Origin: Streptomyces sp. NBC_01224
GTDB taxonomy: Bacteria; Actinomycetota; Actinomycetes; Streptomycetales; Streptomycetaceae
Reading direction: 5' to 3'
Assembly (NCBI RefSeq): GCF_036002945.1
Contig: NZ_CP108529.1
Coordinates: forward strand, 6,877,001-6,941,000
Length of the DNA: 64,000 nucleotides
The notes below the pieces were generated by a model that saw nothing but the letters and a program-made list of their open reading frames with translations, ran no database searches and was not told the DNA's origin. Shown piece after piece: positions 18,937 to 29,130 of the stretch (its first letter is position 1; each line of letters begins with the position of its first letter). Made by a program: the position numbers and the translations under genes.

Positions 18937-19884
18937 GTGACGGCCGTCGAGTCCCGACCCGCAGGGGTCGCCTTGACTCCCAGCCCAGGGGGCCATCGCC
19001 CGTTCGGGGCCCGTGTCAAGGCATTCGTGGCGTTGACCAAGCCCCGGATCATCGAGCTGTTGCTGATCACCACTGTTCCGGTGATGTTCCTGGCCGCTCA
19101 GGGTGTACCCGATCTGTGGCTCGTTCTCACCACCACCATCGGGGGATATCTCTCCGCGGGCGGTGCCAATGCACTGAACATGTACATCGACCGCGACATC
19201 GACGCGTTGATGGACCGTACGTCGCAGCGTCCGCTGGTCACCGGAATGGTGAGCCCGCGTGAGTGCCTGGCCTTCGGTATCGCCCTCGCGGTGATCTCCA
19301 CGGTCTGGTTCGGACTGCTCGTCAACTGGCTGTCGGCCGCGCTCGCACTCGGTGCGCTGCTGTTCTACGTCGTGGTCTACACGATGCTGCTGAAGCGCCG
19401 CACCTCGCAGAACATCGTCTGGGGTGGCATCGCGGGCTGCATGCCGGTCCTCATCGGCTGGTCCGCCGTGACCGACTCGATGTCCTGGGCCGCGGTCATC
19501 CTCTTCGCCGTCATCTTCTTCTGGACGCCGCCGCACTACTGGCCGCTGTCGATGAAGGTGAAGGACGACTACGCCCGGGTCGGCGTCCCGATGCTCCCGG
19601 TCATCGCCTCCAACCGGGTGGTGGCCCGCCAGATCGTCATCTACAGCTGGGTGATGGTGGCGGTCTCGCTGCTGCTCACCCCGCTCGGCTACACCGGCTG
19701 GTTCTACACGGCGGTGGCGCTGCTGACCGGCGGGTTCTGGCTCTGGGAGGCGCACGGTCTGCAGAACCGGGCGAAGGCCGGGGTGTCCGGGGCCAAGCTC
19801 AAGGAGATGCGGCTGTTCCACTGGTCGATCACCTATGTCTCGCTGCTCTTCGTAGCCGTGGCGGTCGACCCCTTCCTGAGGTAG
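18937..19884 (+). CDS. ctaB: Heme O synthase (protoheme IX farnesyltransferase)
   Basis: A 315-aa polytopic UbiA-family prenyltransferase that adds a farnesyl group to heme b to give heme o for cytochrome c oxidase. The metal-diphosphate motif NMYIDRDIDALMDRT and the second conserved loop KRRTSQNIVWGGIAGCMP are present, with several hydrophobic helices. GTG 18937 (VTAVESRPAG) is chosen because AGGGG lies 5 bases upstream; the frame stays open to an ATG at 18784 inside the last 33-bp repeat, which would add 51 residues. Works with ctaA at 20446-21459. Confidence 0.93.
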   Translation: MTAVESRPAGVALTPSPGGHRPFGARVKAFVALTKPRIIELLLITTVPVMFLAAQGVPDLWLVLTTTIGGYLSAGGANALNMYIDRDIDALMDRTSQRPLVTGMVSPRECLAFGIALAVISTVWFGLLVNWLSAALALGALLFYVVVYTMLLKRRTSQNIVWGGIAGCMPVLIGWSAVTDSMSWAAVILFAVIFFWTPPHYWPLSMKVKDDYARVGVPMLPVIASNRVVARQIVIYSWVMVAVSLLLTPLGYTGWFYTAVALLTGGFWLWEAHGLQNRAKAGVSGAKLKEMRLFHWSITYVSLLFVAVAVDPFLR

Positions 19885-19905
19885 TCCCGCTTCATCGATT
19901 CCTGC

Positions 19906-19949
19906 CGACGGGCGGGGTACGTGGTCCATGCCACGTGCCCCGCCCGTCG
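19906..19949 (+). terminator. Hairpin terminator after ctaB
   Basis: 19-bp stem with one G-U pair (left arm from CGACGGGCGGGG, right arm to CCCCGCCCGTCG) and a 6-base loop, 21 bases after the ctaB stop. Confidence 0.85.
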
Positions 19950-19982
19950 CACGTTGATCTACCCGTCGGTAGCATCTTGAGC

Positions 19983-20339
19983 ATGGCAGAGACGGCAGAG
20001 ACCCAGGTGGAGAGCGGCAAGCAGGCGGCCCGCGCGGAGCGCAGGGCGGCGAAGCTCGCCAAGCAGATCGGCGCCTTCTCCAAGGCACACGGCGGTGCGG
20101 AGGGACAGCTCGCCTACATCGGGCAGATGGGCGCCCGCATCGTTCTCGTGGGCGAGGACGGCGGCTGGGGCGATCTGGTCGCCCCGTCGTACGCGATCGC
20201 CGAGAGCGCCACTCGGAAGGCCGGGATCACGATGCACGAGTCCTTCGACGGGGAGTTCGCCGCGAAGGTCCACACCGGCCCGTACGAGTGGACGCGGATG
20301 GCCGGCATTCAGCTGGGCGGCCCCTCCAACAAGGCCTGA
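19983..20339 (+). CDS. Conserved hypothetical protein, 118 aa
   Basis: A 118-aa soluble protein I do not recognise. The N-terminal third is charged and helical (KQAARAERRAAKLAKQIGAF); the rest looks like a compact alpha/beta domain (GARIVLVGEDGGWGDLVAPSYAIAES, then MHESFDGEFAAKVHTGPYEW). Codon use fits a real gene. It is flanked on both sides by strong hairpins and is therefore a single-gene transcript between the two heme-synthase genes. Confidence 0.75.
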   Translation: MAETAETQVESGKQAARAERRAAKLAKQIGAFSKAHGGAEGQLAYIGQMGARIVLVGEDGGWGDLVAPSYAIAESATRKAGITMHESFDGEFAAKVHTGPYEWTRMAGIQLGGPSNKA

Positions 20340-20348
20340 CCGAACGGA

Positions 20349-20414
20349 CCCTCATACGTCGATCGCCGGACTGGCCTGTGAATGCGGGCCAGTCCGGCGA
20401 TCGACGTATGAGGG
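20349..20414. terminator. 28-bp perfect hairpin between convergent genes
   Basis: Perfect 28-bp inverted repeat with a 10-base loop (arms 20349-20376 and 20387-20414, beginning CCCTCATACGTCGATCG). It sits between the 118-aa gene (plus) and ctaA (minus) and can act in both directions. Confidence 0.85.
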
Positions 20415-20445
20415 CGGCCATCGGGCGCCCGGGGCTCTCCCGCGC

Positions 20446-21459
20446 TCAGCCCGCCGCGGCGGGCTCCGGCTGCTCGGCAGCGAGGCCGGGCACCGTGGCG
20501 ACGGCCACCGGCCGCTCACGCAGCGACAGCAGCACCCGCACGACCGCGATCCACACCAGGCACGAGCCGAACATGTGCAGGCCGACGAGGATCTCCGGGG
20601 TGTCCGTGAAGTACTGGACGTAACCGATCACGCCCTGCCCCAGCAGCACCAGGAAGAGATCGCGGGTGCGGTGCAGCGGGCCGATCGGCGCGTCCACGGC
20701 CTTCAGTACGAACCAGAGAGCGACGGTCAGCGCCACCACGGCCCAGGCCAGATCGGCGTGCAGCTGCGTGATCATCTTCCAGTCGATCGGAATGCGGTGG
20801 ACGTCGCTGGAGTCACCCGCGTGCCGTCCGGCGCCCGTGACGACCGTGCCGACCGCGATCAGCAGCCCCGCCACGACCGCGAGCAGCCAGGTCAGCTGGG
20901 ACACCGCCTTGCCCACCAGCGGCCGGGGCGCCGTGTCGCCCTCACGGACCCGCTGCCAGGTCACCATCGCGACGGTGAGCAGCGCCGTGGAGAGCAGGAA
21001 GTGCGCGGCGACGGTGTACGGGTTGAGGCCGACCAGCACCACGATGCCGCCGAGCACCGCGTTGCCCATGACCACCCAGAACTGCACCCAGCCGAGCCGG
21101 GTGAGGCTGTGCCGCCAGGGCTTCGCGGACCGGGCGGCGATGATCGCCCACCCGACGGCCGCGCACAGGACGTACGTCAGCATCCGGTTGCCGAACTCGA
21201 TGGCGCCGTGGAAGCCCATCGCGCTCGTCGCCGTGAGGCTCTCGTCGGTGCACTTGGGCCAGGTCGGGCAGCCGAGGCCGGAGCCCGTCAGTCGTACGGC
21301 GCCGCCGGTCACGACGATGATCACGGCCATGACGACGGCCGACATGGCCGCACGGCGGACCGTGCGGGGGGGCGGAGTCCATCGCTCGGCGATGTAGAGG
21401 AGCGGGTTCCGCGCGGCTTGAGCGACTTCGGCTCGGGTCAGCTTGGGCACGCGCACCAT
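20446..21459 (-). CDS. ctaA: Heme A synthase (COX15/CtaA)
   Basis: A 337-aa membrane protein with about eight transmembrane helices that oxidises the C8 methyl group of heme o to make heme a. Conserved CtaA features: TGGAVRLTGSGLGCPTWPKC with paired cysteines near the first external loop, FGNRMLTYV, the histidine AAHFLLSTALL, and QLHADLAWAV. ATG 21459 (MVRVPKLTRAEV) is chosen; the longer open frame upstream is not membrane-protein-like. It supplies cytochrome oxidase together with ctaB. Confidence 0.93.
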   Translation of the reverse strand: MVRVPKLTRAEVAQAARNPLLYIAERWTPPPRTVRRAAMSAVVMAVIIVVTGGAVRLTGSGLGCPTWPKCTDESLTATSAMGFHGAIEFGNRMLTYVLCAAVGWAIIAARSAKPWRHSLTRLGWVQFWVVMGNAVLGGIVVLVGLNPYTVAAHFLLSTALLTVAMVTWQRVREGDTAPRPLVGKAVSQLTWLLAVVAGLLIAVGTVVTGAGRHAGDSSDVHRIPIDWKMITQLHADLAWAVVALTVALWFVLKAVDAPIGPLHRTRDLFLVLLGQGVIGYVQYFTDTPEILVGLHMFGSCLVWIAVVRVLLSLRERPVAVATVPGLAAEQPEPAAAG

Positions 21460-21535
21460 CGTAGGCGGCGGCTTGTGCAAACTTTCACGAGGGGGACGAG
21501 TTACCCCGAAACGTCGACGGAGCGCGTCCGCCGGC

Positions 21536-22299
21536 TCACTCCCAGCGGAAGAACTTCGCCGCCGCGCCCAGCCCGAGCACTGCCCACACCATGAGGATGC
21601 CGAGGTCGCTCCACGGCATCGACGCGCCGTGCTGGAGCACATCCCGCAGTCCGTCCGACAGCGCCGCGATCGGCAGCAGCCCCAGCACCGACTGCACCGC
21701 GTCCGGGAACTTGTCCAGCGGCACGATCACCCCGCCGCCGACCAACAGCAGCAGAAAGACCAGATTGGCCGCGGCGAGCGTCGCCTCCGCCTTCAGCGTC
21801 CCGGCCATCAGCAGCCCGAGTCCGGAGAAGGCCGCGGTGCCGAGTACGAGGAGCATCAGGACGGCGAAGGGGTTGCCGTGCGGCGACCAGCCGAGCGCGA
21901 ACGCGATCACCGTGAGCAGGACCACCTGCAGCACCTCGGTGACCAGTACCGCAAGCGTCTTGGCGGTCATCAGCGCCCAGCGGGGCAGCGGCGAGGCACC
22001 GAGCCGCTTGAGCACCCCGTACCGCCGCTCGAAACCGGTGGCGATGGCCTGGCCCGTGAAGGCCGTGGACATCACGGCGAGCGCGAGAATGCCCGGCGTC
22101 AGGAAGTCGACGGCCTTGCCCGCCCCCGTGTCCACGATGTCGACCGCGCTGAACAGCACCAGCAGCAGCGTCGGGATGATCACGGTCAGCAGCAGCTGCT
22201 CGCCGTTGCGCAGCAGCATCCGCGTCTCCAGCGCGGTCTGCGCGGTGATCATGCGGGACAGCGGGGCGGCGCCCGCCTGCGGGGTGTACGTACCGGCGC

Positions 22300-22303
<4 letters not shown>
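21536..22303 (-). CDS. ABC-2 type transporter permease (DrrB-like)
   Basis: A 255-aa integral membrane protein with six predicted helices, of the ABC-2 permease family (motif FTGQAIATGFERRYGVLKRLGASPLPR). ATG 22303 overlaps the ATPase stop as ATGA. It pairs with the upstream ATPase to form an exporter of the daunorubicin-resistance type; the substrate cannot be told from sequence. Confidence 0.88.
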
Positions 22304-23226
<923 letters not shown>

Positions 23227-23276
23227 GGCCGGTAAGTCTAGGCAGGGGCGGAAGTGCGCCGTGTCCCGGGGCCGAA

Positions 23277-23290
23277 TTAGGTAACCCTAA
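23277..23290. promoter_or_regulatory. Candidate operator upstream of sufR
   Basis: TTAGG-TAAC-CCTAA, an inverted repeat with 5-bp arms, in the divergent region between the ABC exporter and sufR. It resembles half of an iron box (TTAGGTTAG-type), which would fit iron control, or it may bind SufR. It is short and unproven. Confidence 0.3.
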
Positions 23291-23362
23291 GTGATGAACG
23301 GCACCGTAGATCGTTTCGGACCGTGGTTGTCAGGGCTCGATGAATTACGCAACAATGGCGTT

Positions 23363-24103
23363 GTGAAATACGTTGGCGAGGCTCCGCAGGAGGAACTCGC
23401 GACCGGGGAGCGCTCGACGCGCAACCGGGTCGCGCGCTCCATCCTGGACCACGGCCCGTCCACCGTCGCCGAGCTGGCGAAGCGCGTCGGGCTCACCCAG
23501 GCCGCCGTCCGCCGCCATCTCGACGCCCTCGTCTCCGACGGCGTCGTCGAAGCCCGCGAACAGCGGGTGTACGGGGCGCGGACCCGTGGCCGCCCGGCCA
23601 AGGTGTTCGCCCTCACCGACTGCGGGCGGGACGCCTTCGACCAGTCCTACGACAAGCTTGCCGCGGACGCGCTGCGCTGGATCGCCGAGACCTCGGGCGA
23701 TGAAGCGGTCGTCGCTTTCGCCCGGGCCAGGATCGCTGCCCAGTCCGAGGCGTACCGCACGGCGGTCGAGGCCGCGGACCCCGAGGCGCGCACCGAGGCG
23801 CTGGCCAAGGCCTTGTCCGCCGACGGGTACGCTGCTACGGCGCGTAGCGCGCCCGGCCCGCAGCGGGGCGAGCAGCTGTGCCAGCACCACTGCCCGGTCG
23901 CTCATGTCGCCGAGCAGTATCCGCAGCTGTGCGAGGCGGAGACGGAGTTCTTCTCCAGCCTCCTCGGGACGCATGTGCAGCGTCTGGCCACCATCGCCCA
24001 CGGTGACGGTGTGTGTACGACGTACATTCCGCGCAGCGGCCACTCAGCACCACAGACCACCAATTCAGCATCTGCAAGCACGGCCGGGAGGAACCCCGCA
24101 TGA
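23363..24103 (+). CDS. sufR: SufR, iron-sulfur-sensing repressor of the suf operon
   Basis: A 246-aa DeoR/ArsR-type winged-helix regulator: HTH at about residues 33-60 (STVAELAKRVGLTQAAVRRHLDAL) and a C-terminal cluster-binding part with C173, C177, C190 and C218 (CQHHC, PQLC, GVC), suited to hold a [4Fe-4S] cluster. SufR proteins repress suf when the cluster is present. GTG 23363 (VKYVGEAPQEE) is preferred over GTG 23291, because the protein-like sequence begins there. The stop overlaps sufB as ATGA. Confidence 0.88.
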   Translation: MKYVGEAPQEELATGERSTRNRVARSILDHGPSTVAELAKRVGLTQAAVRRHLDALVSDGVVEAREQRVYGARTRGRPAKVFALTDCGRDAFDQSYDKLAADALRWIAETSGDEAVVAFARARIAAQSEAYRTAVEAADPEARTEALAKALSADGYAATARSAPGPQRGEQLCQHHCPVAHVAEQYPQLCEAETEFFSSLLGTHVQRLATIAHGDGVCTTYIPRSGHSAPQTTNSASASTAGRNPA

Positions 24104-25521
24104 CGCTCCCTACAGAGACTGCCCACCCTGAGCTCGAGGGTCTGGGTACGTACGAATTCGGCTGGGCCGACTCCGACGCGGCAGGCGCCGCAGCCAAGCG
24201 CGGGCTCTCCGAGGATGTCGTCCGCGACATCTCGGCGAAGAAGAACGAGCCCGAGTGGATGCTGAAGCTGCGCCTCAAGGGCCTGAGGCTGTTCGACAAG
24301 AAGCCGATGCCGAACTGGGGCTCCGACCTGTCGGGCATCGACTTCGACAACATCAAGTACTTCGTGCGGTCCACGGAGAAGCAGGCGGAGTCCTGGGAGG
24401 ACCTGCCCGAGGACATCAAGAACACCTACGACAAGCTCGGCATCCCGGAGGCGGAGAAGCAGCGCCTGGTCGCCGGCGTCGCCGCGCAGTACGAGTCCGA
24501 GGTCGTCTACCACCAGATCCGTGAGGACCTGGAGGAGCAGGGCGTCATCTTCCTCGACACCGACACCGCGCTGAAGGAGCACCCGGAGCTCTTCAAGGAG
24601 TACTTCGGCACCGTCATCCCGGTCGGCGACAACAAGTTCGCCTCGCTGAACTCGGCCGTGTGGTCCGGTGGCTCGTTCATCTACGTGCCCAAGGGTGTCC
24701 GCGTCGACATCCCGCTGCAGGCCTACTTCCGTATCAACACGGAGAACATGGGCCAGTTCGAGCGGACGCTGATCATCGTCGACGAGGACGCCTACGTCCA
24801 CTACGTCGAGGGCTGCACCGCGCCGATCTACTCCTCGGACTCGCTGCACTCCGCGGTCGTCGAGATCATCGTGAAGAAGGGCGGCCGCTGCCGCTACACG
24901 ACGATCCAGAACTGGTCGAACAACGTCTACAACCTGGTCACCAAGCGCGCCGTGGCGTACGAGGGCGCGACCATGGAGTGGGTCGACGGCAACATCGGCT
25001 CCAAGGTCACCATGAAGTACCCGGCCGTGTACCTGATGGGCGAGCACGCCAAGGGCGAGACCCTGTCCATTGCCTTCGCGGGCGAGGGCCAGCACCAGGA
25101 CGCCGGCGCCAAGATGGTCCACATGGCGCCGAACACCTCCTCCAACATCGTCTCCAAGTCGGTGGCGCGAGGCGGCGGCCGTACCTCCTACCGCGGCCTG
25201 ATCGAGATCGGCGAGGGCGCGCCGGGCGCGAAGTCCAACGTCCTCTGTGACGCGCTGCTGGTCGACACGATCTCGCGCTCCGACACCTATCCGTACGTCG
25301 ACGTCCGCGAGGACGACGTGTCGATGGGGCACGAGGCGACCGTCTCCAAGGTCTCCGAGGACCAGCTCTTCTACCTGATGAGCCGTGGTCTGACGGAGTT
25401 CGAGGCGATGGCGATGATCGTGCGCGGCTTCGTCGAGCCGATCGCGAAGGAGCTGCCGATGGAGTACGCCCTCGAGCTCAACCGGCTGATCGAGCTGCAG
25501 ATGGAGGGTTCGGTCGGCTAG
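24100..25521 (+). CDS. sufB: SufB, Fe-S scaffold subunit
   Basis: A 473-aa SufB, the scaffold on which the SufBCD complex builds Fe-S clusters. Long stretches match the family: VWSGGSFIYVPKGVRVDIPL, YVEGCTAPIYSSDSLHSAVV and the C-terminal EDQLFYLMSRGLTEFEA. ATG 24100 has GGGAGGAA upstream and overlaps the sufR stop. Confidence 0.96.
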   Translation: MTLPTETAHPELEGLGTYEFGWADSDAAGAAAKRGLSEDVVRDISAKKNEPEWMLKLRLKGLRLFDKKPMPNWGSDLSGIDFDNIKYFVRSTEKQAESWEDLPEDIKNTYDKLGIPEAEKQRLVAGVAAQYESEVVYHQIREDLEEQGVIFLDTDTALKEHPELFKEYFGTVIPVGDNKFASLNSAVWSGGSFIYVPKGVRVDIPLQAYFRINTENMGQFERTLIIVDEDAYVHYVEGCTAPIYSSDSLHSAVVEIIVKKGGRCRYTTIQNWSNNVYNLVTKRAVAYEGATMEWVDGNIGSKVTMKYPAVYLMGEHAKGETLSIAFAGEGQHQDAGAKMVHMAPNTSSNIVSKSVARGGGRTSYRGLIEIGEGAPGAKSNVLCDALLVDTISRSDTYPYVDVREDDVSMGHEATVSKVSEDQLFYLMSRGLTEFEAMAMIVRGFVEPIAKELPMEYALELNRLIELQMEGSVG

Positions 25522-25580
25522 CGCAGCCTGACGACCGAATCCCCCGACTTTTGACAGAGAAAGCGAGCACTACGACAGCC

Positions 25581-26762
25581 ATGGCTGAGGCTCAGAACAT
25601 TCCGGCGGGGTCCACCACCACCGGGTCCATCGCGGTGGCCGCCGAGTCGACCGTCGCCACGCGCATGAGCGCGCCCCCGTCCTTCGACGTCGCGGACTTC
25701 CCGGTGCCGCACGGCCGTGAGGAGGAGTGGCGGTTCACGCCGCTGGAGCGGCTGCGCGGGCTGCACGACGGCACGGCCATCGCCACCGGTGGCGGTGTGA
25801 AGGTCGCGATCGAGGCTCCCGAGGGCGTCACGATCGAGACCGTCGGCCGCGACGATTCCCGGCTCGGGAAGGCCGGCACCCCGGTGGACCGTGTCGCCGC
25901 CCAGGCGTACACGTCCTTCGAGCAGGCGTCCGTCGTCACGGTCGCCAAGGAGGCCGTGCTCACCGAGCCGATCCGCATCGCGGTGCACGGCGAGGGCGGC
26001 GTGGCCTACGGCCACCAGGTCATCGAGCTGGGTGCCTTCGCCGAGGCCGTCGTCGTCATCGACCACACCGGTGACGCGGTGCTCGCCGCCAACGTGGACT
26101 ACGTCCTCGGTGACGGCGCGAAGCTCACCGTCGTCTCCGTGCAGGACTGGGACGAGACCGCTGTCCACGTCGGCCAGCACAATGCGCTGGTCGGCCGGGA
26201 CGCCTCGTTCAAGTCGATCGTCGTCACCTTCGGCGGTGACCTCGTCCGTCTCCACCCGCGCGTCAGCTACGCGGGCACCGGCGGTGAGGCCGAGCTCTTC
26301 GGTCTGTACTTCACCGACAAGGGCCAGCACCAGGAGCACCGCCTCCTGGTCGACCACAACACCCCGCACTGCAAGTCCAACGCCGCCTACAAGGGCGCGC
26401 TCCAGGGCGACGGCGCACACGCGGTGTGGATCGGTGACGTACTCATCCAGGCCAGGGCCGAGGGCACCGACACCTACGAGATGAACCGCAACCTCGTCCT
26501 CACGGACGGCGCGCGGGTCGACTCGGTGCCGAACCTGGAGATCGAGACCGGCGAGATCGTCGGCGCCGGTCACGCCTCCGCGACCGGCCGTTTCGACGAC
26601 GAGCAGCTCTTCTACCTGATGTCCCGCGGCATCCCGGCCGAGGAGGCCCGTCGGCTCGTCGTGCGCGGCTTCTTCGCCGAGCTCGTCCAGCAGATCGGTC
26701 TGCCGGACGTCGAGGCGCGGCTGCTCGACAAGATCGAGACCGAGCTGAAGGCTTCCGTCTGA
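25581..26762 (+). CDS. sufD: SufD, Fe-S assembly complex subunit
   Basis: A 393-aa SufD, homologous to SufB and its partner in SufBC2D. It shows FPVPHGREEEWRFTPLERLRGL near the N-terminus (quoted as overlapping short motifs EEEWRFTPL and LRGL), the beta-helix core with KGQHQEHRLLVDHN, and the terminal DEQLFYLMSRGIPAEEARR. ATG 25581 is used; a TTG at 25551 is in frame but lacks a ribosome-binding site. The stop and the next ATG share one base. Confidence 0.93.
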   Translation: MAEAQNIPAGSTTTGSIAVAAESTVATRMSAPPSFDVADFPVPHGREEEWRFTPLERLRGLHDGTAIATGGGVKVAIEAPEGVTIETVGRDDSRLGKAGTPVDRVAAQAYTSFEQASVVTVAKEAVLTEPIRIAVHGEGGVAYGHQVIELGAFAEAVVVIDHTGDAVLAANVDYVLGDGAKLTVVSVQDWDETAVHVGQHNALVGRDASFKSIVVTFGGDLVRLHPRVSYAGTGGEAELFGLYFTDKGQHQEHRLLVDHNTPHCKSNAAYKGALQGDGAHAVWIGDVLIQARAEGTDTYEMNRNLVLTDGARVDSVPNLEIETGEIVGAGHASATGRFDDEQLFYLMSRGIPAEEARRLVVRGFFAELVQQIGLPDVEARLLDKIETELKASV

Positions 26763-27079
26763 TGGCCTTCGTCAAAGCCTGTGCGCTGAGTGAGCTGGAG
26801 GACGACACCCCGAAGCGGGTGGAGCTCGACGGCATCCCGGTGTCCGTCGTGCGCACCGAGGGCGAGGTGTTCGCGATCAACGACATCTGCTCGCACGCGA
26901 ACGTCTCACTGTCCGAGGGAGAGGTCGAGGACTGCATGATCGAGTGCTGGCTGCACGGCTCCAGCTTCGACCTCCGCACCGGCAAGCCGTCCGGCCTTCC
27001 CGCGACGCGCCCCGTCCCCGTATACCCCGTCAAGATCGAAGGGGACGATGTGCTCGTCTCCGTCACCCAGGAGTCCTGA
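26762..27079 (+). CDS. Rieske-type [2Fe-2S] ferredoxin in the suf operon
   Basis: A 105-aa Rieske ferredoxin. Cluster ligands are C43-x-H45 (DICSHANVSL) and C62-x2-H65 (ECWLHGSSFD). Such proteins are often annotated as dioxygenase ferredoxin subunits, but no oxygenase is nearby. Placement between sufD and sufC, with one-base overlap to sufD, suggests it serves Fe-S assembly, perhaps as electron donor or cluster-status protein; that role is inference. Confidence 0.9.
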   Translation: MAFVKACALSELEDDTPKRVELDGIPVSVVRTEGEVFAINDICSHANVSLSEGEVEDCMIECWLHGSSFDLRTGKPSGLPATRPVPVYPVKIEGDDVLVSVTQES

Positions 27080-27086
27080 GTCACCC

Positions 27087-27851
27087 ATGGCAACGCTTGA
27101 AATCCGCGACCTGCACGTCTCCGTCGAGGCCGACAACGCCACGAAGGAGATCCTCAAGGGCGTCGACCTGATCGTGAAGCAGGGCGAGACGCACGCCATC
27201 ATGGGCCCCAACGGGTCCGGCAAGTCCACCCTCGCGTACTCCCTCGCAGGTCACCCCAAGTACACGATCACCAGTGGTTCGGTGACCCTGGACGGCGAGG
27301 ACGTCCTGGAGATGACCGTCGACGAGCGCGCCCGCGCCGGTCTGTTCCTCGCGATGCAGTACCCGGTCGAGATCCCCGGTGTCTCGGTCTCCAACTTCCT
27401 GCGTACCTCCGCCACCGCCGTCCGCGGCGAGGCGCCCAAGCTGCGTACCTGGGTGAAGGAGGTCAAGGAGACGATGTCCCAGCTCCAGATGGACCCGGCG
27501 TTCGCCGAGCGCAACGTCAACGAGGGCTTCTCCGGCGGTGAGAAGAAGCGCCACGAGATCCTTCAGCTGGAGCTCCTCAAGCCGAAGGTCGCGATCCTCG
27601 ACGAGACCGACTCCGGTCTGGACGTCGACGCCCTGCGCATCGTCTCCGAGGGTGTCAACCGGGTCCGCGAGACCGGCGAGGTCGGCACCCTGCTGATCAC
27701 GCACTACACGCGGATCCTCCGCTACATCAAGCCCGACTTCGTGCACGTCTTCGCCAACGGCCGCATTGCCGAGTCCGGCGGCGCCGAGCTCGCCGACAAG
27801 CTGGAGAACGAGGGCTACGAGGCATATGTGAAGGGTGGCGCTTCCGCGTGA
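27087..27851 (+). CDS. sufC: SufC, ATPase of the Fe-S assembly complex
   Basis: A 254-aa ABC-type ATPase: Walker A GPNGSGKSTLAYSLAGHP, signature NEGFSGGEKKRHEI, Walker B KVAILDETDSGLDVDALR, and ITHYTRIL as the H-loop. The signature and DETDSGLD are specific to SufC. ATG 27087 lies 7 bases after the Rieske gene; the stop overlaps sufS (GTGA). Confidence 0.96.
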   Translation: MATLEIRDLHVSVEADNATKEILKGVDLIVKQGETHAIMGPNGSGKSTLAYSLAGHPKYTITSGSVTLDGEDVLEMTVDERARAGLFLAMQYPVEIPGVSVSNFLRTSATAVRGEAPKLRTWVKEVKETMSQLQMDPAFAERNVNEGFSGGEKKRHEILQLELLKPKVAILDETDSGLDVDALRIVSEGVNRVRETGEVGTLLITHYTRILRYIKPDFVHVFANGRIAESGGAELADKLENEGYEAYVKGGASA

Positions 27852-29104
27852 CACAGCTGCCGGGCCTCCTCGACACCGAGGCGATCCGCAAGGACTTCCC
27901 CCTGCTGGATCGTACGGTCCACGACGGGAAGAAGATCGTTTACCTGGACAGTGCGGCGACCTCGCAGAAGCCGCGCCAGGTGCTCGACGCCCTCAACGAG
28001 TACTACGAGCGGCACAACGCCAATGTGCACCGCGGTGTGTACACGATCGCGGAGGAGGCCACGGCGCTGTACGAAGGCGCCCGTGACAAGGTCGCCGCGT
28101 TCATCAACGCGCCCAGCCGCAACGAGGTGATCTTCACCAAGAACGCCTCCGAGTCGCTCAACCTCGTGGCCAACATGCTCGGCTGGGCCGATGAGCCCTA
28201 CCGGGTGGACCACGACACCGAGATCGTCACCACGGAGATGGAGCACCACTCCAACATCGTGCCGTGGCAGCTGCTCTCGCAGCGCACCGGCGCGAAGCTG
28301 AAGTGGTTCGGCATCACCGACGACGGCCGCCTCGACCTGTCCAACATCGACGAGATCATCACGGAGAAGACGAAGATCGTCTCCTTCACCCTGGTCTCGA
28401 ACATCATGGGCACGATCAACCCGGTCGAGAAGATCATCCGCCGTGCCCAGCAGGTCGGCGCGCTGGTCTGCATCGACGCCTCGCAGGCCGCCCCGCACAT
28501 GGTGCTCGACGTGCAGGCGCTGCAGGCGGACTTCGTGGCCTTCACCGGTCACAAGATGGTCGGCCCGACCGGCATCGGCGTGCTCTGGGGACGGCAGGAG
28601 CTCCTGGAGGACCTGCCGCCGTTCCTCGGTGGCGGCGAGATGATCGAGACCGTGTCGATGCACTCGTCGACGTACGCCCCCGCGCCGCACAAGTTCGAGG
28701 CCGGTACGCCCCCGATCGCCCAGGCCGTCGGCCTCGGCGCGGCCGTGGACTACCTCTCGGCGATCGGCATGGAGAAGATCTACCGGCACGAGCACGCGAT
28801 CACCGAGTACGCGGTGAAGCGGCTCCTGGAGGTCCCGGACCTCAGGATCATCGGTCCTGCTACGGCCGAGGACCGCGGCGCCACGATCTCCTTCACGCTC
28901 GGCGACATCCACCCCCACGACGTGGGCCAGGTACTCGACGAGCAGGGCATCGCGGTCCGGGTCGGACACCACTGCGCACGGCCGGTCTGCCTGCGGTACG
29001 GAATTCCTGCGACGACGCGAGCGTCGTTCTATCTGTACTCCACGCCCGCCGAGGTCGACGCCCTGGTGGACGGTCTGGAACACGTACGGAACTTTTTCGG
29101 TTAA
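27848..29104 (+). CDS. sufS: SufS, cysteine desulfurase
   Basis: A 418-aa PLP-dependent class II cysteine desulfurase releasing sulfur from cysteine for Fe-S clusters. The PLP lysine is K236 (FTGHKMVGPTGIG) and the persulfide-forming cysteine is C376 (RVGHHCARPVC). The GTG start overlaps the sufC stop. SufU next door is its expected sulfur acceptor. Confidence 0.96.
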   Translation: MTQLPGLLDTEAIRKDFPLLDRTVHDGKKIVYLDSAATSQKPRQVLDALNEYYERHNANVHRGVYTIAEEATALYEGARDKVAAFINAPSRNEVIFTKNASESLNLVANMLGWADEPYRVDHDTEIVTTEMEHHSNIVPWQLLSQRTGAKLKWFGITDDGRLDLSNIDEIITEKTKIVSFTLVSNIMGTINPVEKIIRRAQQVGALVCIDASQAAPHMVLDVQALQADFVAFTGHKMVGPTGIGVLWGRQELLEDLPPFLGGGEMIETVSMHSSTYAPAPHKFEAGTPPIAQAVGLGAAVDYLSAIGMEKIYRHEHAITEYAVKRLLEVPDLRIIGPATAEDRGATISFTLGDIHPHDVGQVLDEQGIAVRVGHHCARPVCLRYGIPATTRASFYLYSTPAEVDALVDGLEHVRNFFG

Positions 29105-29130
29105 TAGGCACAGCGGCTGAGGGTTGACTG

